50,145 bases of DNA from the NCBI RefSeq assembly GCF_004348685.1, contig NZ_SMKO01000056.1, forward strand, positions 1 to 50,145, written 5' to 3'. This DNA is from Nonomuraea deserti (lineage in GTDB: Bacteria > Actinomycetota > Actinomycetes > Streptosporangiales > Streptosporangiaceae). Position 1 is the first letter of the stretch; every line of letters starts with the position of its first letter. The notes under the pieces are model-generated. The model did not search any database and was not told the origin of the DNA. It saw only the letters and a program-made list of their open reading frames with translations. Positions 17,426-25,416 of this stretch are shown here, one piece after another. The position numbers and the translations under genes were made by a program.

Positions 17426-18177
17426 CCCCCGACGCCGGGCACGAGGCGAGATACCGCGCCATCGCCGCCGACCTCGCCGCGAAGATCCGGTCGGGACACT
17501 ACGCCCCCGGCGAGGCCCTGCCGCCGCAGCGGGAGCTGAGCGCCTCCTACGGGGTGACCCTCATGACGCTGCGCCAGGCGTTGCGCGAGCTCAGCGACGA
17601 GAGCCTGATCGTGCAGCGGCCCGGCAGGGGCACGTACGTGGCCCCGCCCCACCTGGCGTACCAGCTCGGCTCGCTCCGCAGCCTGGCCGACGATCTGCGC
17701 GAACAGGGCCACGACGTGCGCACCGTGGTGGCCGGGCGGGCGATACGCCGGGCCCCGGCCCCGATCGCCGCGGAGCTGCGGCTGCGTCCCGGCGACACCG
17801 CCCTGCGGCTGGAGCGGGTCCGCGAGTTCGCCGGCCGTCCCGCCGTTCACCAGGTGTCCTGGATCCGCCGGCCGGTGGCCGACCAGATCCGCGACCGCGA
17901 CTTCACCGCCGTCTCCCTCTACACGGCCCTCGCCGACGCGGGAGTGGCGGTCGCCCGGGCGTCAGAGGCGGTCCGGCCCGGCCTGCTCGACCCCGCCGCG
18001 GCCCGCCGCCTCCACGAGCCCGAGGGCAGCCCCGTGCTCGTCAGCACCCGGATCACCTACACGCCCGACGCCGTTCCCGTGGTGTCCGACCATGCCACCA
18101 TCCTGGGCACCATGATGGAGATCCGCACCGAACGCGCCGCCACCGGCCTGTCCCTGTCCTGGCGCGCCACCAGCTAG
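17422..18177 (+). CDS. GntR-family regulator, HutC subfamily
   Basis: 251 residues from ATG 17422. The N-terminal winged helix is clear (RYRAIAADLAAKIRSGHYAP, LPPQRELSASYGVTLMTLRQ, VQRPGRGTYVAPP), followed by a UTRA effector domain of about 150 residues (GDTALRLERVREFAGRPAVH, DRDFTAVSLYTALADAG, VLVSTRITYTPDAVPVV). Its start overlaps the trpA stop. Co-transcription with trpBA and the repeated GTTATAGAAC element before trpB suggest it represses this operon. The effector is unknown; an intermediate of tryptophan metabolism is a guess. GntR control of trp genes is not the usual arrangement. Confidence 0.9.
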   Translation: MTPDAGHEARYRAIAADLAAKIRSGHYAPGEALPPQRELSASYGVTLMTLRQALRELSDESLIVQRPGRGTYVAPPHLAYQLGSLRSLADDLREQGHDVRTVVAGRAIRRAPAPIAAELRLRPGDTALRLERVREFAGRPAVHQVSWIRRPVADQIRDRDFTAVSLYTALADAGVAVARASEAVRPGLLDPAAARRLHEPEGSPVLVSTRITYTPDAVPVVSDHATILGTMMEIRTERAATGLSLSWRATS

Positions 18178-18490
18178 GCCGGCATCCGCGCGTGGGCTGC
18201 AGGCGGGTGAGAATGTAGCCGGGGTTGAGCGCGTTGGCCGTGATCCCGTCGGCCGCCCGGCGGCGGGCGCCCACCATGAACAGGACGCCGGCGGACTTGG
18301 ACTGCCCGTAACGTCCACGGGTCGTATGGCCGCCGATCGAAGTGAGGATCCTCGAAGTCGAACGGCACGCCCGGGTGGGCGCCGGAGCCGACGACGACGA
18401 TGCGGGCGGAGCCGGCGTTCCGCAGGGCCGCGTACAGGGGATACGGCTCAGAAGGCGCCCTCAGCGTCGCCTTCAAGAGGGTGCTGGGCA
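18178..18490 (-). pseudogene. Short-chain dehydrogenase fragment
   Basis: Two minus-strand frames together give the C-terminal half of an SDR: YAALRNAGSARIVVVGSGAH and FDFEDPHFDRRPYDPW, then after one frameshift near 18318 the catalytic YGQSK with SAGVLFMVGAR and ITANALNPGYILTRLQP. The order is that of retinol-dehydrogenase-like SDRs. The nucleotide-binding N-terminal half is absent and the end is truncated at the GntR gene. Its 5' side runs into an AraC fragment on the other strand. Confidence 0.7.
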
Positions 18491-18555
18491 TGCCTCCCGG
18501 CGACTACCGCAGGCATCCGATGACGACGTCGAGGAGCGCATACGACCTGGGCTGA
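18439..18555 (+). pseudogene. AraC-family regulator, C-terminal fragment
   Basis: The plus-strand frame from 18439 reads GYGSEGALSVAFKRVLGMPP and GDYRRHP before a TGA at 18553-18555. This is the second helix-turn-helix end of AraC/XylS regulators (consensus GY-S-S-FSRAFKR-G-SP-YR). Only about 38 codons are left and the rest is missing or replaced by the SDR fragment on the opposite strand. AraC and SDR genes are frequent neighbours, so both are likely remains of one lost locus. Confidence 0.7.
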
Positions 18556-18573
18556 GAGACGAGACGGCGCCGA

Positions 18574-19017
18574 TCAGGAGACGTCGCGGGCCGGGGTGCA
18601 GTCGGGGCCGTCGCGCCACAGGGTGTCGGCGGAGCCTGCGGCGAGGTGGTCCGCGTACAGCGCGACCTTCGCCTGGATCACGTCCAGCGCCTCCTGCAGG
18701 TCGGCCACCTGTCGCTGCACCCTGGCCTCGTGCCGGCGCAGGATCTCGAACCGGTCGGCCTCGGTGCCCGCGCCCTTTCTGACCAGTTCGGCGTACCGGC
18801 GGATGTCCGGCAGAGGCATCCCCGAGGAGCGCAGCTTCGCGCAGACCCGCAACCACCCGACTTCCTGCTGGGTGAACACCCGTCGCCCCGCGGCGTTGCG
18901 GCGCACCGCCTCGACGAACAGGCCCTCCTGCTCGTAGAAGCGCAACGTGTGCGTCGTCAGGCCGGTCAGCGCGCTGACTTCGCCAATGCTCAACGTCGTT
19001 TTCGAAGCAGCCGTCAT
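18574..19017 (-). CDS. MerR-family transcriptional regulator
   Basis: 147 residues from ATG 19017. The MerR DNA-binding domain is intact (LSIGEVSALTGLTTHTLRFY, EQEGLFVEAVRRNAAGRRVF, EVGWLRVCAKLRSSGMPLPD), followed by the coiled-coil dimerisation helix (EILRRHEARVQRQVADLQEA). The C-terminal tail has a single cysteine and no metal-binding cluster. It is divergent from an SDR gene, with a MerR-type promoter dyad between them at 19036-19062. This is a very common actinomycete pair in which the MerR protein controls the SDR. Confidence 0.9.
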   Translation of the reverse strand: MTAASKTTLSIGEVSALTGLTTHTLRFYEQEGLFVEAVRRNAAGRRVFTQQEVGWLRVCAKLRSSGMPLPDIRRYAELVRKGAGTEADRFEILRRHEARVQRQVADLQEALDVIQAKVALYADHLAAGSADTLWRDGPDCTPARDVS

Positions 19018-19035
19018 GCGGCCCAGTGTACGGGT

Positions 19036-19062
19036 TTGACTTCGAGTAGACTCGAACTCATA
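19036..19062 (+). promoter_or_regulatory. MerR-type promoter with 19-base spacer and dyad
   Basis: TTGACT (19036-19041) and TACCGT (19061-19066) are separated by 19 bases, the stretched spacing used by MerR-activated promoters. Within the spacer, TTCGAGT-AG-ACTCGAA (19041-19056) is a perfect 7-bp-arm inverted repeat. It reads toward the SDR gene, whose start is 31 bases beyond the -10-like element. Confidence 0.75.
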
Positions 19063-19096
19063 CCGTCGGAGCGACCCGCTGACGGAAGGAAAGCCC

Positions 19097-19942
19097 ATGT
19101 CGAGAACGTGGTTCATCACCGGTACGTCCTCAGGTTTCGGCCGGCTGCTCACCGAGCGGTTGCTCGCGCGGGGCGATCGGGTCGCCGCGACGCTTCGCAG
19201 GCCGGAGGCTCTCGACGACCTTCGCGCCGCCCACGGTGACCGTCTCTGGGTGGCCCAGCTCGACGTCACCGACGCAGCCCGGGTCCGGCACGTCGTGGAT
19301 GAGGCGTTCGCGGCCCTCGGCACGATCGACGTGGTGGTCAACAACGCCGGGTTCGGCGTCTTCGCCTCGGTCGAGGAGGCCGCCGACGAGCAGATCCGGC
19401 AGGTGATCGAGACTAATCTGCTCGGTTCGATCCACGTGATCCGGGCCGCGCTGCCGCACCTGCGCGCCCAGGGGCACGGCCGCATCCTGCAGGTCTCCAC
19501 CGCGGGCGGGCAGACCGCATACCCGAACTTCGGCTACTACCACGCCTCCAAGTGGGGCATCGAGGGCTTCTGCGAGAGCGTCGCTCGCGAGATCGAGCCG
19601 TTCGGCATCGGCCTGACCATCGTCGAACCCGGTGCGACACCGACCGGGTTCGGAAGCGCGCTGGCCACCGCACCGATCATGCCCGAGTACGACCGGACAC
19701 CCGCGGGTGACATCAGAAGAGCCCTCGCGGACGGCACCTTCTCCCTGGACAACGACCCGGAGAAGATCGCCCGCGCGATGATCGACCTGGTGGACAGCCG
19801 CGAGATCCCCTTGCGGCTGCCGCTCGGATCCGACACCTACCGCGACGTTCGGAAGTCCCTCGTGGCGCGCCTCGCTGAACACGACGCGCACCGGGAGGTC
19901 GCCCTGTCCGTCGTCCGTGACGACCTGGTGACGTCGGGGTAG
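19097..19942 (+). CDS. SDR-family oxidoreductase
   Basis: 281 residues from ATG 19097, with GGAAGGAAA upstream. It is a classical short-chain dehydrogenase: TGTSSGFG nucleotide-binding motif at residues 9-16, NNAGFGVF, the catalytic serine in LQVSTAGGQTAYPNF, and YYHASKWGIEGFCES with the Tyr-Lys pair. The C-terminal region (DNDPEKIARAMIDLVDSREI, PLRLPLGSDTYRDV) is typical of the actinomycete group annotated as oxidoreductase with unknown substrate. The divergent MerR regulator and its dyad suggest it is inducible. Confidence 0.92.
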   Translation: MSRTWFITGTSSGFGRLLTERLLARGDRVAATLRRPEALDDLRAAHGDRLWVAQLDVTDAARVRHVVDEAFAALGTIDVVVNNAGFGVFASVEEAADEQIRQVIETNLLGSIHVIRAALPHLRAQGHGRILQVSTAGGQTAYPNFGYYHASKWGIEGFCESVAREIEPFGIGLTIVEPGATPTGFGSALATAPIMPEYDRTPAGDIRRALADGTFSLDNDPEKIARAMIDLVDSREIPLRLPLGSDTYRDVRKSLVARLAEHDAHREVALSVVRDDLVTSG

Positions 19943-20033
19943 CTTTCTGGCGAGTTCGCCTCGGGTGCTCGGGTGAGGGCCGAGCGACGGCGACAGGGTG
20001 GGCCTGGAGCCCCTCCTCAACGCCCCCGCGCCG

Positions 20034-20864
20034 CTACCCGGCGCTCCCGGAGCGGAACGCAGCGGTGAGATGGGCCGTCAAGCGTGCCGGCGCGTCCTCC
20101 TGAAGGAGGTGACCGGCGCCCTCGATCCAGTGGAGCTCGGCGTGCGGGATCTTCTCGTGCAACCACTCGGCGTGCTCCGGCGGAAGGATACGGTCCTCGC
20201 GGCCCCAGATGAGGCGCACCGGCAGCGAGATCCCGCCCAGCAGGTGCTCGTAGCCGGCCGTGTCCGCCTGCCTGATCTGGCGGTACTGGCGGTAGAATGC
20301 GGCCTGCCCCCGCACCCCCCGCCACGGCGCCAGGAAGGCGTCGAGGACACCCGGCCGGAAGCCGGCATGCGTGGCGTGGCGCAGGTGGCTGGCCACCAGC
20401 GCCTCATGGGCGTAACCGGGCAGCTGCTGGAAGACCTCCGCCTGCTCGAGGATGAGCTGGAAGAGTCCTCTCTCCCACTGCCCGCCGCTCACCGCGTCGA
20501 AGAGGGTGAGATCCCCGAAGTCCGCTCCTTCCAGCAGCAGAGCCCGCAACGCGACGGCCCCGCCGATGTCGTGGGCGACCACGCTCGGGCTGGACACCTC
20601 CCAGTGGTCCAGCAGCCGCCTGAAGTTCCTGGCATGGGCCGCCAGGCCGAGGTCCTGGCCTTCGTGCTGGTCCGACCGGCCGAACCCGAGATGGTCGAAA
20701 ACGAAGACCTTGCGGGTCAGAGCAAGCGCCGGCGCGACATCCCGCCACAGGAAGGACGAATACGGGGTGCCATGCACGAGCACGACCGGGTCGCCGCGGC
20801 CCAGGGCCGCCCACCGCATGGTCCCGTCGGGCGTTTCGAATGCTTCGCCCAGCGTCCACTCCAC
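20034..20864 (-). CDS. Alpha/beta hydrolase, haloalkane-dehalogenase-like
   Basis: 276 residues from GTG 20864, chosen for the strong GAGGAGG site in front of it; a longer frame to 20900 adds a basic non-homologous stretch. It has the oxyanion-hole motif VLVHGTPYSSFLW, FDHLGFGRSDQ, and the nucleophile elbow VVAHDIGGAVALR, with Asp instead of Ser, as in haloalkane dehalogenases and epoxide hydrolases. The acid is probably in WGREDRILPPEHA and the His in IEGAGHLLQEDAP. A dehalogenase or a related hydrolytic activity is likely; the halide-binding tryptophan next to the nucleophile is replaced by Ile, which argues against a classical dehalogenase. Confidence 0.83.
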   Translation of the reverse strand: MEWTLGEAFETPDGTMRWAALGRGDPVVLVHGTPYSSFLWRDVAPALALTRKVFVFDHLGFGRSDQHEGQDLGLAAHARNFRRLLDHWEVSSPSVVAHDIGGAVALRALLLEGADFGDLTLFDAVSGGQWERGLFQLILEQAEVFQQLPGYAHEALVASHLRHATHAGFRPGVLDAFLAPWRGVRGQAAFYRQYRQIRQADTAGYEHLLGGISLPVRLIWGREDRILPPEHAEWLHEKIPHAELHWIEGAGHLLQEDAPARLTAHLTAAFRSGSAG

Positions 20865-21048
20865 AACCGTCCTCCTCTTCCGTCGCCTGCCGCGCTGCAC
20901 CTCTCCCCGGCGACCGGGCCGTTATGCCGCACCGCCGCCCTCGCTTTGCCGGGTCCACAGGGCGACAGGGGCGGCGAGGTTCGACCGGGCCTGCCTCCTT
21001 CTCCCCGAGGGCCCGCCGGATCGGCCGCCCGGCGATCGGCGCGTCGGT

Positions 21049-21894
21049 TCAGCCTCGGGTCAGGTCCTGGAGGCCGACCACGCGCAGCAGTTCCAGCCGC
21101 TCGTAGGACAGGCTGCCAGGACGCGCGGTGTAGATGATCAGCCGCTGGTCGTGCTCCGGGTTCGCCAGTACCTCGCACTCCAGCTCCAGCAGGCCGACGA
21201 CCGGGTGCAGGAAGCGTTTGACGTCGGCGCGGCGTACGGCGACGTGGTGGGTGTCCCACAATGCCGAGAACTCCTCGCTGCGGGCGCGGAGCCGGCGTAC
21301 GAGCCCTGCCAGCCGCGCGTCGTCCGGGCGGCGGGCGAGCGTGGCACGCAGGTCCGCCACCGCCGCGCAGGCGGCTCGCTCGTGGTCCTCGGCGGGGAAG
21401 AGCTCCCGCGCCGATGGGTCCGTGAAGAAACGCCACGCGATGTTGTGGTCGGCCTGGGGGCGGGCGGACGCGTCACCGTACAGCGCCTTGGCCATCGCGT
21501 TCTGCGCGAGGATGTCACCTCGGTCGCTCAGCACCTGGGCGGGAGTGTCGGTCAGCCGGTCGAGGACGAGAAGCAGGCCGGGACGGACGTGCTCCGTGGT
21601 CGGCCGGGTGATACGTGGTGGCTCCTCGCCGGCCAGGTGGAAGAGGTGGTCCCGTTCGTCGCCGGTCAGCCGCAGCGCGCGGGCGACGGCGGCGAGCATC
21701 TGGCGGGACGGGCGCGAGCCCCTGGCCTGCTCAAGCCGCGTGTAGTGGTCGGTGGACATGCCCGCCAGCTGTGCCACTTCCTCGCGCCGCAGTCCCGGGG
21801 TGCGGCGCCGCGCGCCCTGCGACAGCCCCACGTCGGCGGGGGCGAGCCGGGTACGGCAGCGGCGCAGGAAGTCGGCCAGTTCGGTTCTGTCCAC
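21049..21894 (-). CDS. XRE-family regulator with MmyB-like ligand-binding domain
   Basis: About 281 residues from GTG 21894. The start is not certain, since the GGAAGG site is very close to the GTG. The N-terminal helix-turn-helix is of the XRE type seen in this family (LADFLRRCRTRLAPADVGL, TPGLRREEVAQLAGMSTDHY, ARGSRPSRQMLAAVARALRL), followed by the PAS-like MmyB domain (DTPAQVLSDRGDILAQNAMA, WRFFTDPSARELFPAED, LWDTHHVAVRRADVKRFLHP, LIIYTARPGSLSYERLELL). Such regulators often sit divergent from the oxidoreductase they control; here the aldo/keto reductase at 22086 is divergent with about 190 bases between. Confidence 0.9.
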   Translation of the reverse strand: MDRTELADFLRRCRTRLAPADVGLSQGARRRTPGLRREEVAQLAGMSTDHYTRLEQARGSRPSRQMLAAVARALRLTGDERDHLFHLAGEEPPRITRPTTEHVRPGLLLVLDRLTDTPAQVLSDRGDILAQNAMAKALYGDASARPQADHNIAWRFFTDPSARELFPAEDHERAACAAVADLRATLARRPDDARLAGLVRRLRARSEEFSALWDTHHVAVRRADVKRFLHPVVGLLELECEVLANPEHDQRLIIYTARPGSLSYERLELLRVVGLQDLTRG

Positions 21895-22085
21895 CCTTCC
21901 ACCATGCCCGGTACGCCCGGTCACAGCCAGGGACGGCCCGTCCCCGGATGAGGACGTCTCTCCCGCCGCCGCCCGCACCGCCGCACGCTGGAAGCCGGCA
22001 CGCGCCGGAACGGGTCGCGTGCCGCGTACGGCATCGCCTTCCTGAGGCTGTTGCGATCTGTTCACGCAGAAAGGCACATCTCGCC

Positions 22086-23108
22086 ATGCAATACCGCACG
22101 CTCGGCCGGACCGGGATCAAGGTCAGCCCCTATGCGCTCGGCGCCTTGATGTTCGCCACGTCCGTCGGCAACCCCGACCCCGGCGACTCGGCCCGCATCA
22201 TCCACAAAGCGCTGGACGCGGGGATCAACCTCATCGACACCGCCGACGCCTACGGCGATTCCGAAGAGGTCGTCGGCGAGGCTCTCAAGGGGCGGCGGGA
22301 CAATGTCGTCCTCGCGACCAAGGTGAGCCGCCCGATGGGTGACGACCCCAACCAGCGCGGCGCCTCGCGCCGCTGGATCATGACCGCGGTCGAGAACTCG
22401 CTGCGCCGCCTGCAGACCGACCACATCGACCTCTACCAGATCCAGCGGCCCGACCCCACGACGGACGTCGAGGAGACGCTCTCCGCGCTCTCCGACCTGA
22501 TCCGGAGCGGGAAGGTCCGTGCGATCGGCACGTCCACGATGCCGGCGTCCGACATCGTCGAAGCCCAGTGGGTCGCCGAGCGGCGCGGCCTGGCACGCTT
22601 CCACACCGAGCAGCCGCCGTACTCCCTGCTCGACCGCGGCATCGAGCGCGAGGTGCTGCCGGTCGCCCAGCGCCACGGCATGGGCACGCTGGTGTGGGGG
22701 GCGCTCGGGCAGGGCCTGCTCACGGGACGCGTCCGCAAGGGCCGACGGAACGAGCTCCGCCGGGCCGGTTTCTTCAGGCACCTCAACGACGAGCGCCGTC
22801 TCGACGTCGTCGAGCGGTTCGTCTCGCTCGCCGGGGAGGCGGGCCTGCCGCTGACCCACCTCGCCATGGCGTTCGCGATCGCGCATCCCGGCGTGACCAG
22901 CGCGATCGTCGGGCCGCGCACGATGAGCCACCTCGACGACCTTCTCGGCGGCATCGACGTGGCACTCAGCGACGACGTTCTCGACCGGATCGACGAGATC
23001 GTCCCGCCGGGCACCGACGTCGGCGCGCTCGACCAGGTGTACGTGCCGCCGGCTCTCCAGCAGGCGGGCCTCCGCCGCCGGCCCGTCAGCGACCGCACCG
23101 CCGCCTGA
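22086..23108 (+). CDS. Aldo/keto reductase with Gln in place of catalytic His
   Basis: 340 residues from ATG 22086 (MQYRTLGRTGIKVSPYALGA). It is a member of the NADPH-dependent aldo/keto reductase family: DTADAYGDSEEVVGEALKG includes the Asp and Tyr of the tetrad and ATKVSRPMG the Lys (residue 79). The fourth position, normally His in the LYQIHRPD pattern, is Gln120 here (IDLYQIQRPDP). The coenzyme-binding end (VTSAIVGPRTMSHLDDLLGG) is normal. Substrate is unknown. It is probably controlled by the divergent MmyB-type regulator. The missing histidine may alter substrate polarity or pH dependence and need not abolish the enzyme. Confidence 0.92.
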   Translation: MQYRTLGRTGIKVSPYALGALMFATSVGNPDPGDSARIIHKALDAGINLIDTADAYGDSEEVVGEALKGRRDNVVLATKVSRPMGDDPNQRGASRRWIMTAVENSLRRLQTDHIDLYQIQRPDPTTDVEETLSALSDLIRSGKVRAIGTSTMPASDIVEAQWVAERRGLARFHTEQPPYSLLDRGIEREVLPVAQRHGMGTLVWGALGQGLLTGRVRKGRRNELRRAGFFRHLNDERRLDVVERFVSLAGEAGLPLTHLAMAFAIAHPGVTSAIVGPRTMSHLDDLLGGIDVALSDDVLDRIDEIVPPGTDVGALDQVYVPPALQQAGLRRRPVSDRTAA

Positions 23109-23258
23109 CACACCCGGGAGTTCGACGAGCAGCGCCTTCGGACAGGTCACTACCGCCCACCGGAGTCACTCACAGTGACCGCCGGATGAAGCGCCGTCGT
23201 CCGTGCGGGTCGACCGGTCGGATCGCCCGGCGATCCCGGATGCGCTTGGGTGATGGAT

Positions 23259-23292
23259 GCGCGTGCCGTGCCCGGCACGGCACGGCACGCGC
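23259..23292. terminator. GC-rich hairpin between convergent genes
   Basis: GCGCGTGCCGTGCC and GGCACGGCACGCGC pair perfectly over 14 bases with a six-base loop. It lies between the aldo/keto reductase stop (23108) and the esterase-like gene stop (23297), five bases from the latter. It has no T tract but fits the actinomycete type of hairpin terminator, and it could act on both strands. Confidence 0.7.
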
Positions 23293-23296
23293 TCTG

Positions 23297-24454
23297 TCAA
23301 TCGAGCTTGACAGCCTGCTTGATGAAGACGATGCCGTCGATCGTGTCGAGCTGGGCCGGGTCAAGCGGGAAATAGCGGAAATCATGGGAAATGCGCGGGG
23401 TGGGTTCCGTGACGGCCTCGGCCAGGCGGCGGGCGTCGGTCAGCGAGTGGTCCCACGGCAGCGTGGACAGGACGCCCTCGACGGTGTCCGGGGGCGGGGT
23501 GTTGTCGTCGACCACGCCGAAGGCGGAGGCCAGGAAGGCGTACCGGCCGCCCAGGTGCTTCGCGATGATCGCCCCCGCGCTCCACCACTCCAGCACCTGG
23601 TCTCCGAACGACATGAAGCTCCTGTTCCGCTGCAGGTGGAGGTTGTGGCTGAAGACCAGGGCCGGGCCGCGCTCGGCGACGGCACGCAGGTTGGCGGCCA
23701 TCATCGCGTCCCGCAGGGCCGACAACCTGGGCCAGCGTGCCGGGGACGCGTCGGCCAGCCAGTAGTGGTAGCGGAGCAGGCCCGTGGCGGTGCGCCCGTA
23801 CAGCGCCGCCCGCTCCCAGTCGTCCGCGCATAGCCGCGGCGCCTGCGTGTCGAGCAGCGCCACCAGGTCGTCGGCGATCAGTCGCAGCCTCTGGGCGTCG
23901 GCGGACTGGCCGATCGACTGGGACGGATCCATGGCCGAGGCCTCGTTCGCCCACCGCTCGTCCGGGCCCAGCAGCGCGTCGAGGGTCTCCCTGGTGCAGG
24001 GCAGCGGGCCGTCGAGGAGGGCGTACAGGCCGGTGAGCGCCTGGCGCGGGCTCGCCGCCCAATACTCCAGAGGGCCGTCGAAGCCGAAGAACCGGAGCTT
24101 CTCGTCATGCTCCTCGTTGTACGCCCGCATCCAGCGCACGAGCTCGCGGTTGGCCGGAGAAGCGCCGAAGGCGTGGCTGAAGCCGCGTTCCATGACGTCG
24201 TCGAGCGTGCCCGCGCCCGTCGCGAGATAGTCGTCGACCACGAGGCCCATGAGGCAGTCGCTCTCGATGGCGAACGACCGGTAGCCCTCGTGCTCGACCA
24301 GATGCCGGAAGATCTGGTTGCGCAACTCGCCCAGCTCCCCCACGAAGTGCCTGGCCTCGCCCAGGCCGAGCAGCAGGGGTTCGGCGGGTAGCGACCGGAG
24401 GAAGGCCGAGACGCCCGCGCCGTCGAGCGGCCGGGCCATGTCCTTGATATCCAT
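23297..24454 (-). CDS. Erythromycin-esterase-family protein
   Basis: 385 residues from ATG 24454 (MDIKDMARPLDGAG); an in-frame ATG at 24478 adds eight residues within the promoter region. The Ere-family motifs are visible: LLLGLGEARHFVGELGELRN, with the Glu and His used for water activation, YRSFAIESDCLMGLVVDDYL, LRFFGFDGPLEYW, and the late LVFSHNLHLQRN. Family members open macrolide rings or hydrolyse other esters; many environmental ones have unknown substrates. The classical GEATHG motif is GEARHF here, so macrolide resistance is only one possibility. The gene is divergent from a TioE-like regulator, an arrangement suggesting control by its ligand. Confidence 0.86.
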   Translation of the reverse strand: MDIKDMARPLDGAGVSAFLRSLPAEPLLLGLGEARHFVGELGELRNQIFRHLVEHEGYRSFAIESDCLMGLVVDDYLATGAGTLDDVMERGFSHAFGASPANRELVRWMRAYNEEHDEKLRFFGFDGPLEYWAASPRQALTGLYALLDGPLPCTRETLDALLGPDERWANEASAMDPSQSIGQSADAQRLRLIADDLVALLDTQAPRLCADDWERAALYGRTATGLLRYHYWLADASPARWPRLSALRDAMMAANLRAVAERGPALVFSHNLHLQRNRSFMSFGDQVLEWWSAGAIIAKHLGGRYAFLASAFGVVDDNTPPPDTVEGVLSTLPWDHSLTDARRLAEAVTEPTPRISHDFRYFPLDPAQLDTIDGIVFIKQAVKLD

Positions 24455-24544
24455 ACATTTAACAGTATCGTTGAACATTCGGTGTAGACTTTTTCGGAAA
24501 TTCCCTGCTTCTACCTTGATGAACCCTCAATCGGTGGTGCGTCC

Positions 24545-25228
24545 ATGAGGCCAGTCGACCTGGCGCGCGAACACGGCCTGTCCACGCAGGCGATCAGGAA
24601 CTACGAGGACGCCGGCATCCTGCCCGCCGCCGAACGCACCGTCCACGGCTATCGCACCTATACGCCGCTGCACGCCCAGGCCCTGCGCGCGTTCCTCGCC
24701 CTCCTGCCCGGGCACGGTCACCAGACGGCCACGTCGATCATGCGGGCGGTCAACCGGGGCGCCACCGAGGACGCGCTGCGGCTCATCGACGAGAGCCACG
24801 GCCAGCTCCTCGACGACCGGCGCACCCTGCAGGCCGTCGAAGCCGCCCTCCGCGATCTGGCGCCCGTGCCGCAGGAGCGCGGCGACACGTTCATCGGCCC
24901 GCTGGCCAGGCGGCTCGGCATCCGCCCCGCCACCCTGCGCAAATGGGAGAACGCCGGGCTGGTCCGGCCGCGTCGCGATCCGCAGACGGGCTACCGGATC
25001 TACAGTGCGGCCGACGTACGGGACGTCCGGCTGGCCCACCAGCTCCGGCGGGGCGGATACCTGCTGGAGCAGATCGCCCCGCTGATCGCTCAGGTCCGCT
25101 CCGCCGGAGGCGTCGCCCCGCTGGAGTCGACCCTGCGCGACTGGCAGGCCCGCCTGTCCGCCCGGGGCCGCGCCATGCTCGGGGGCGCCGCCGCGCTGGA
25201 GGCGTACCTCCGCGCCCGCGAACCCTGA
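24545..25228 (+). CDS. TioE-type regulator with two MerR-like DNA-binding domains
   Basis: 227 residues from ATG 24545. Two MerR-type helix-turn-helix units are present: residues about 1-50 (VDLAREHGLSTQAIRNYED, GYRTYTPLHAQALRAF) and about 115-180 (IGPLARRLGIRPATLRKWEN, DPQTGYRIYSAADVRDVRL). This tandem architecture is that of the TioE family. It lies divergent from the erythromycin-esterase-like gene, with about 90 AT-rich bases between the starts, including TTAACAGTATCGTTGAA, an imperfect inverted repeat at 24468-24484. It probably senses the esterase substrate or product. It may be unrelated to the RiPP cluster that starts 190 bases downstream, but nothing separates them strongly. Confidence 0.85.
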   Translation: MRPVDLAREHGLSTQAIRNYEDAGILPAAERTVHGYRTYTPLHAQALRAFLALLPGHGHQTATSIMRAVNRGATEDALRLIDESHGQLLDDRRTLQAVEAALRDLAPVPQERGDTFIGPLARRLGIRPATLRKWENAGLVRPRRDPQTGYRIYSAADVRDVRLAHQLRRGGYLLEQIAPLIAQVRSAGGVAPLESTLRDWQARLSARGRAMLGGAAALEAYLRAREP

Positions 25229-25372
25229 GGACGGGTCACCGGCAGCTCATCGTGCCGGAGAACGCTCACCGTGCAGACGGCTGTTTTCTGACTGTTTTTC
25301 GGTAAGTGACATTCCGTGAGCGGATAGAGAATTTCGCGATTATAACTGAATTCAGATGTACATCAAAGAGAC

Positions 25373-25409
25373 TTTATGGGTTTACATAAACGGTTTCCGT
25401 TCCTAACAT
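25373..25409 (+). promoter_or_regulatory. Likely leaderless promoter of the thiopeptide operon
   Basis: TTTACA (25381-25386), a 17-base spacer and TAACAT (25404-25409) make a good vegetative promoter. The predicted start of transcription, six to eight bases later, falls on or next to ATG 25417, so the message is probably leaderless. Two inverted repeats overlap it: TTTATG-GGTTTA-CATAAA (25373-25390) and AACGG-TTT-CCGTT (25389-25401). A 10-bp palindrome CTGAATTCAG lies at 25346-25355. These are candidate operator sites. The whole 25285-25416 segment is markedly AT-richer than the genes around it. Confidence 0.65.
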
Positions 25410-25416
25410 CGCCTTC

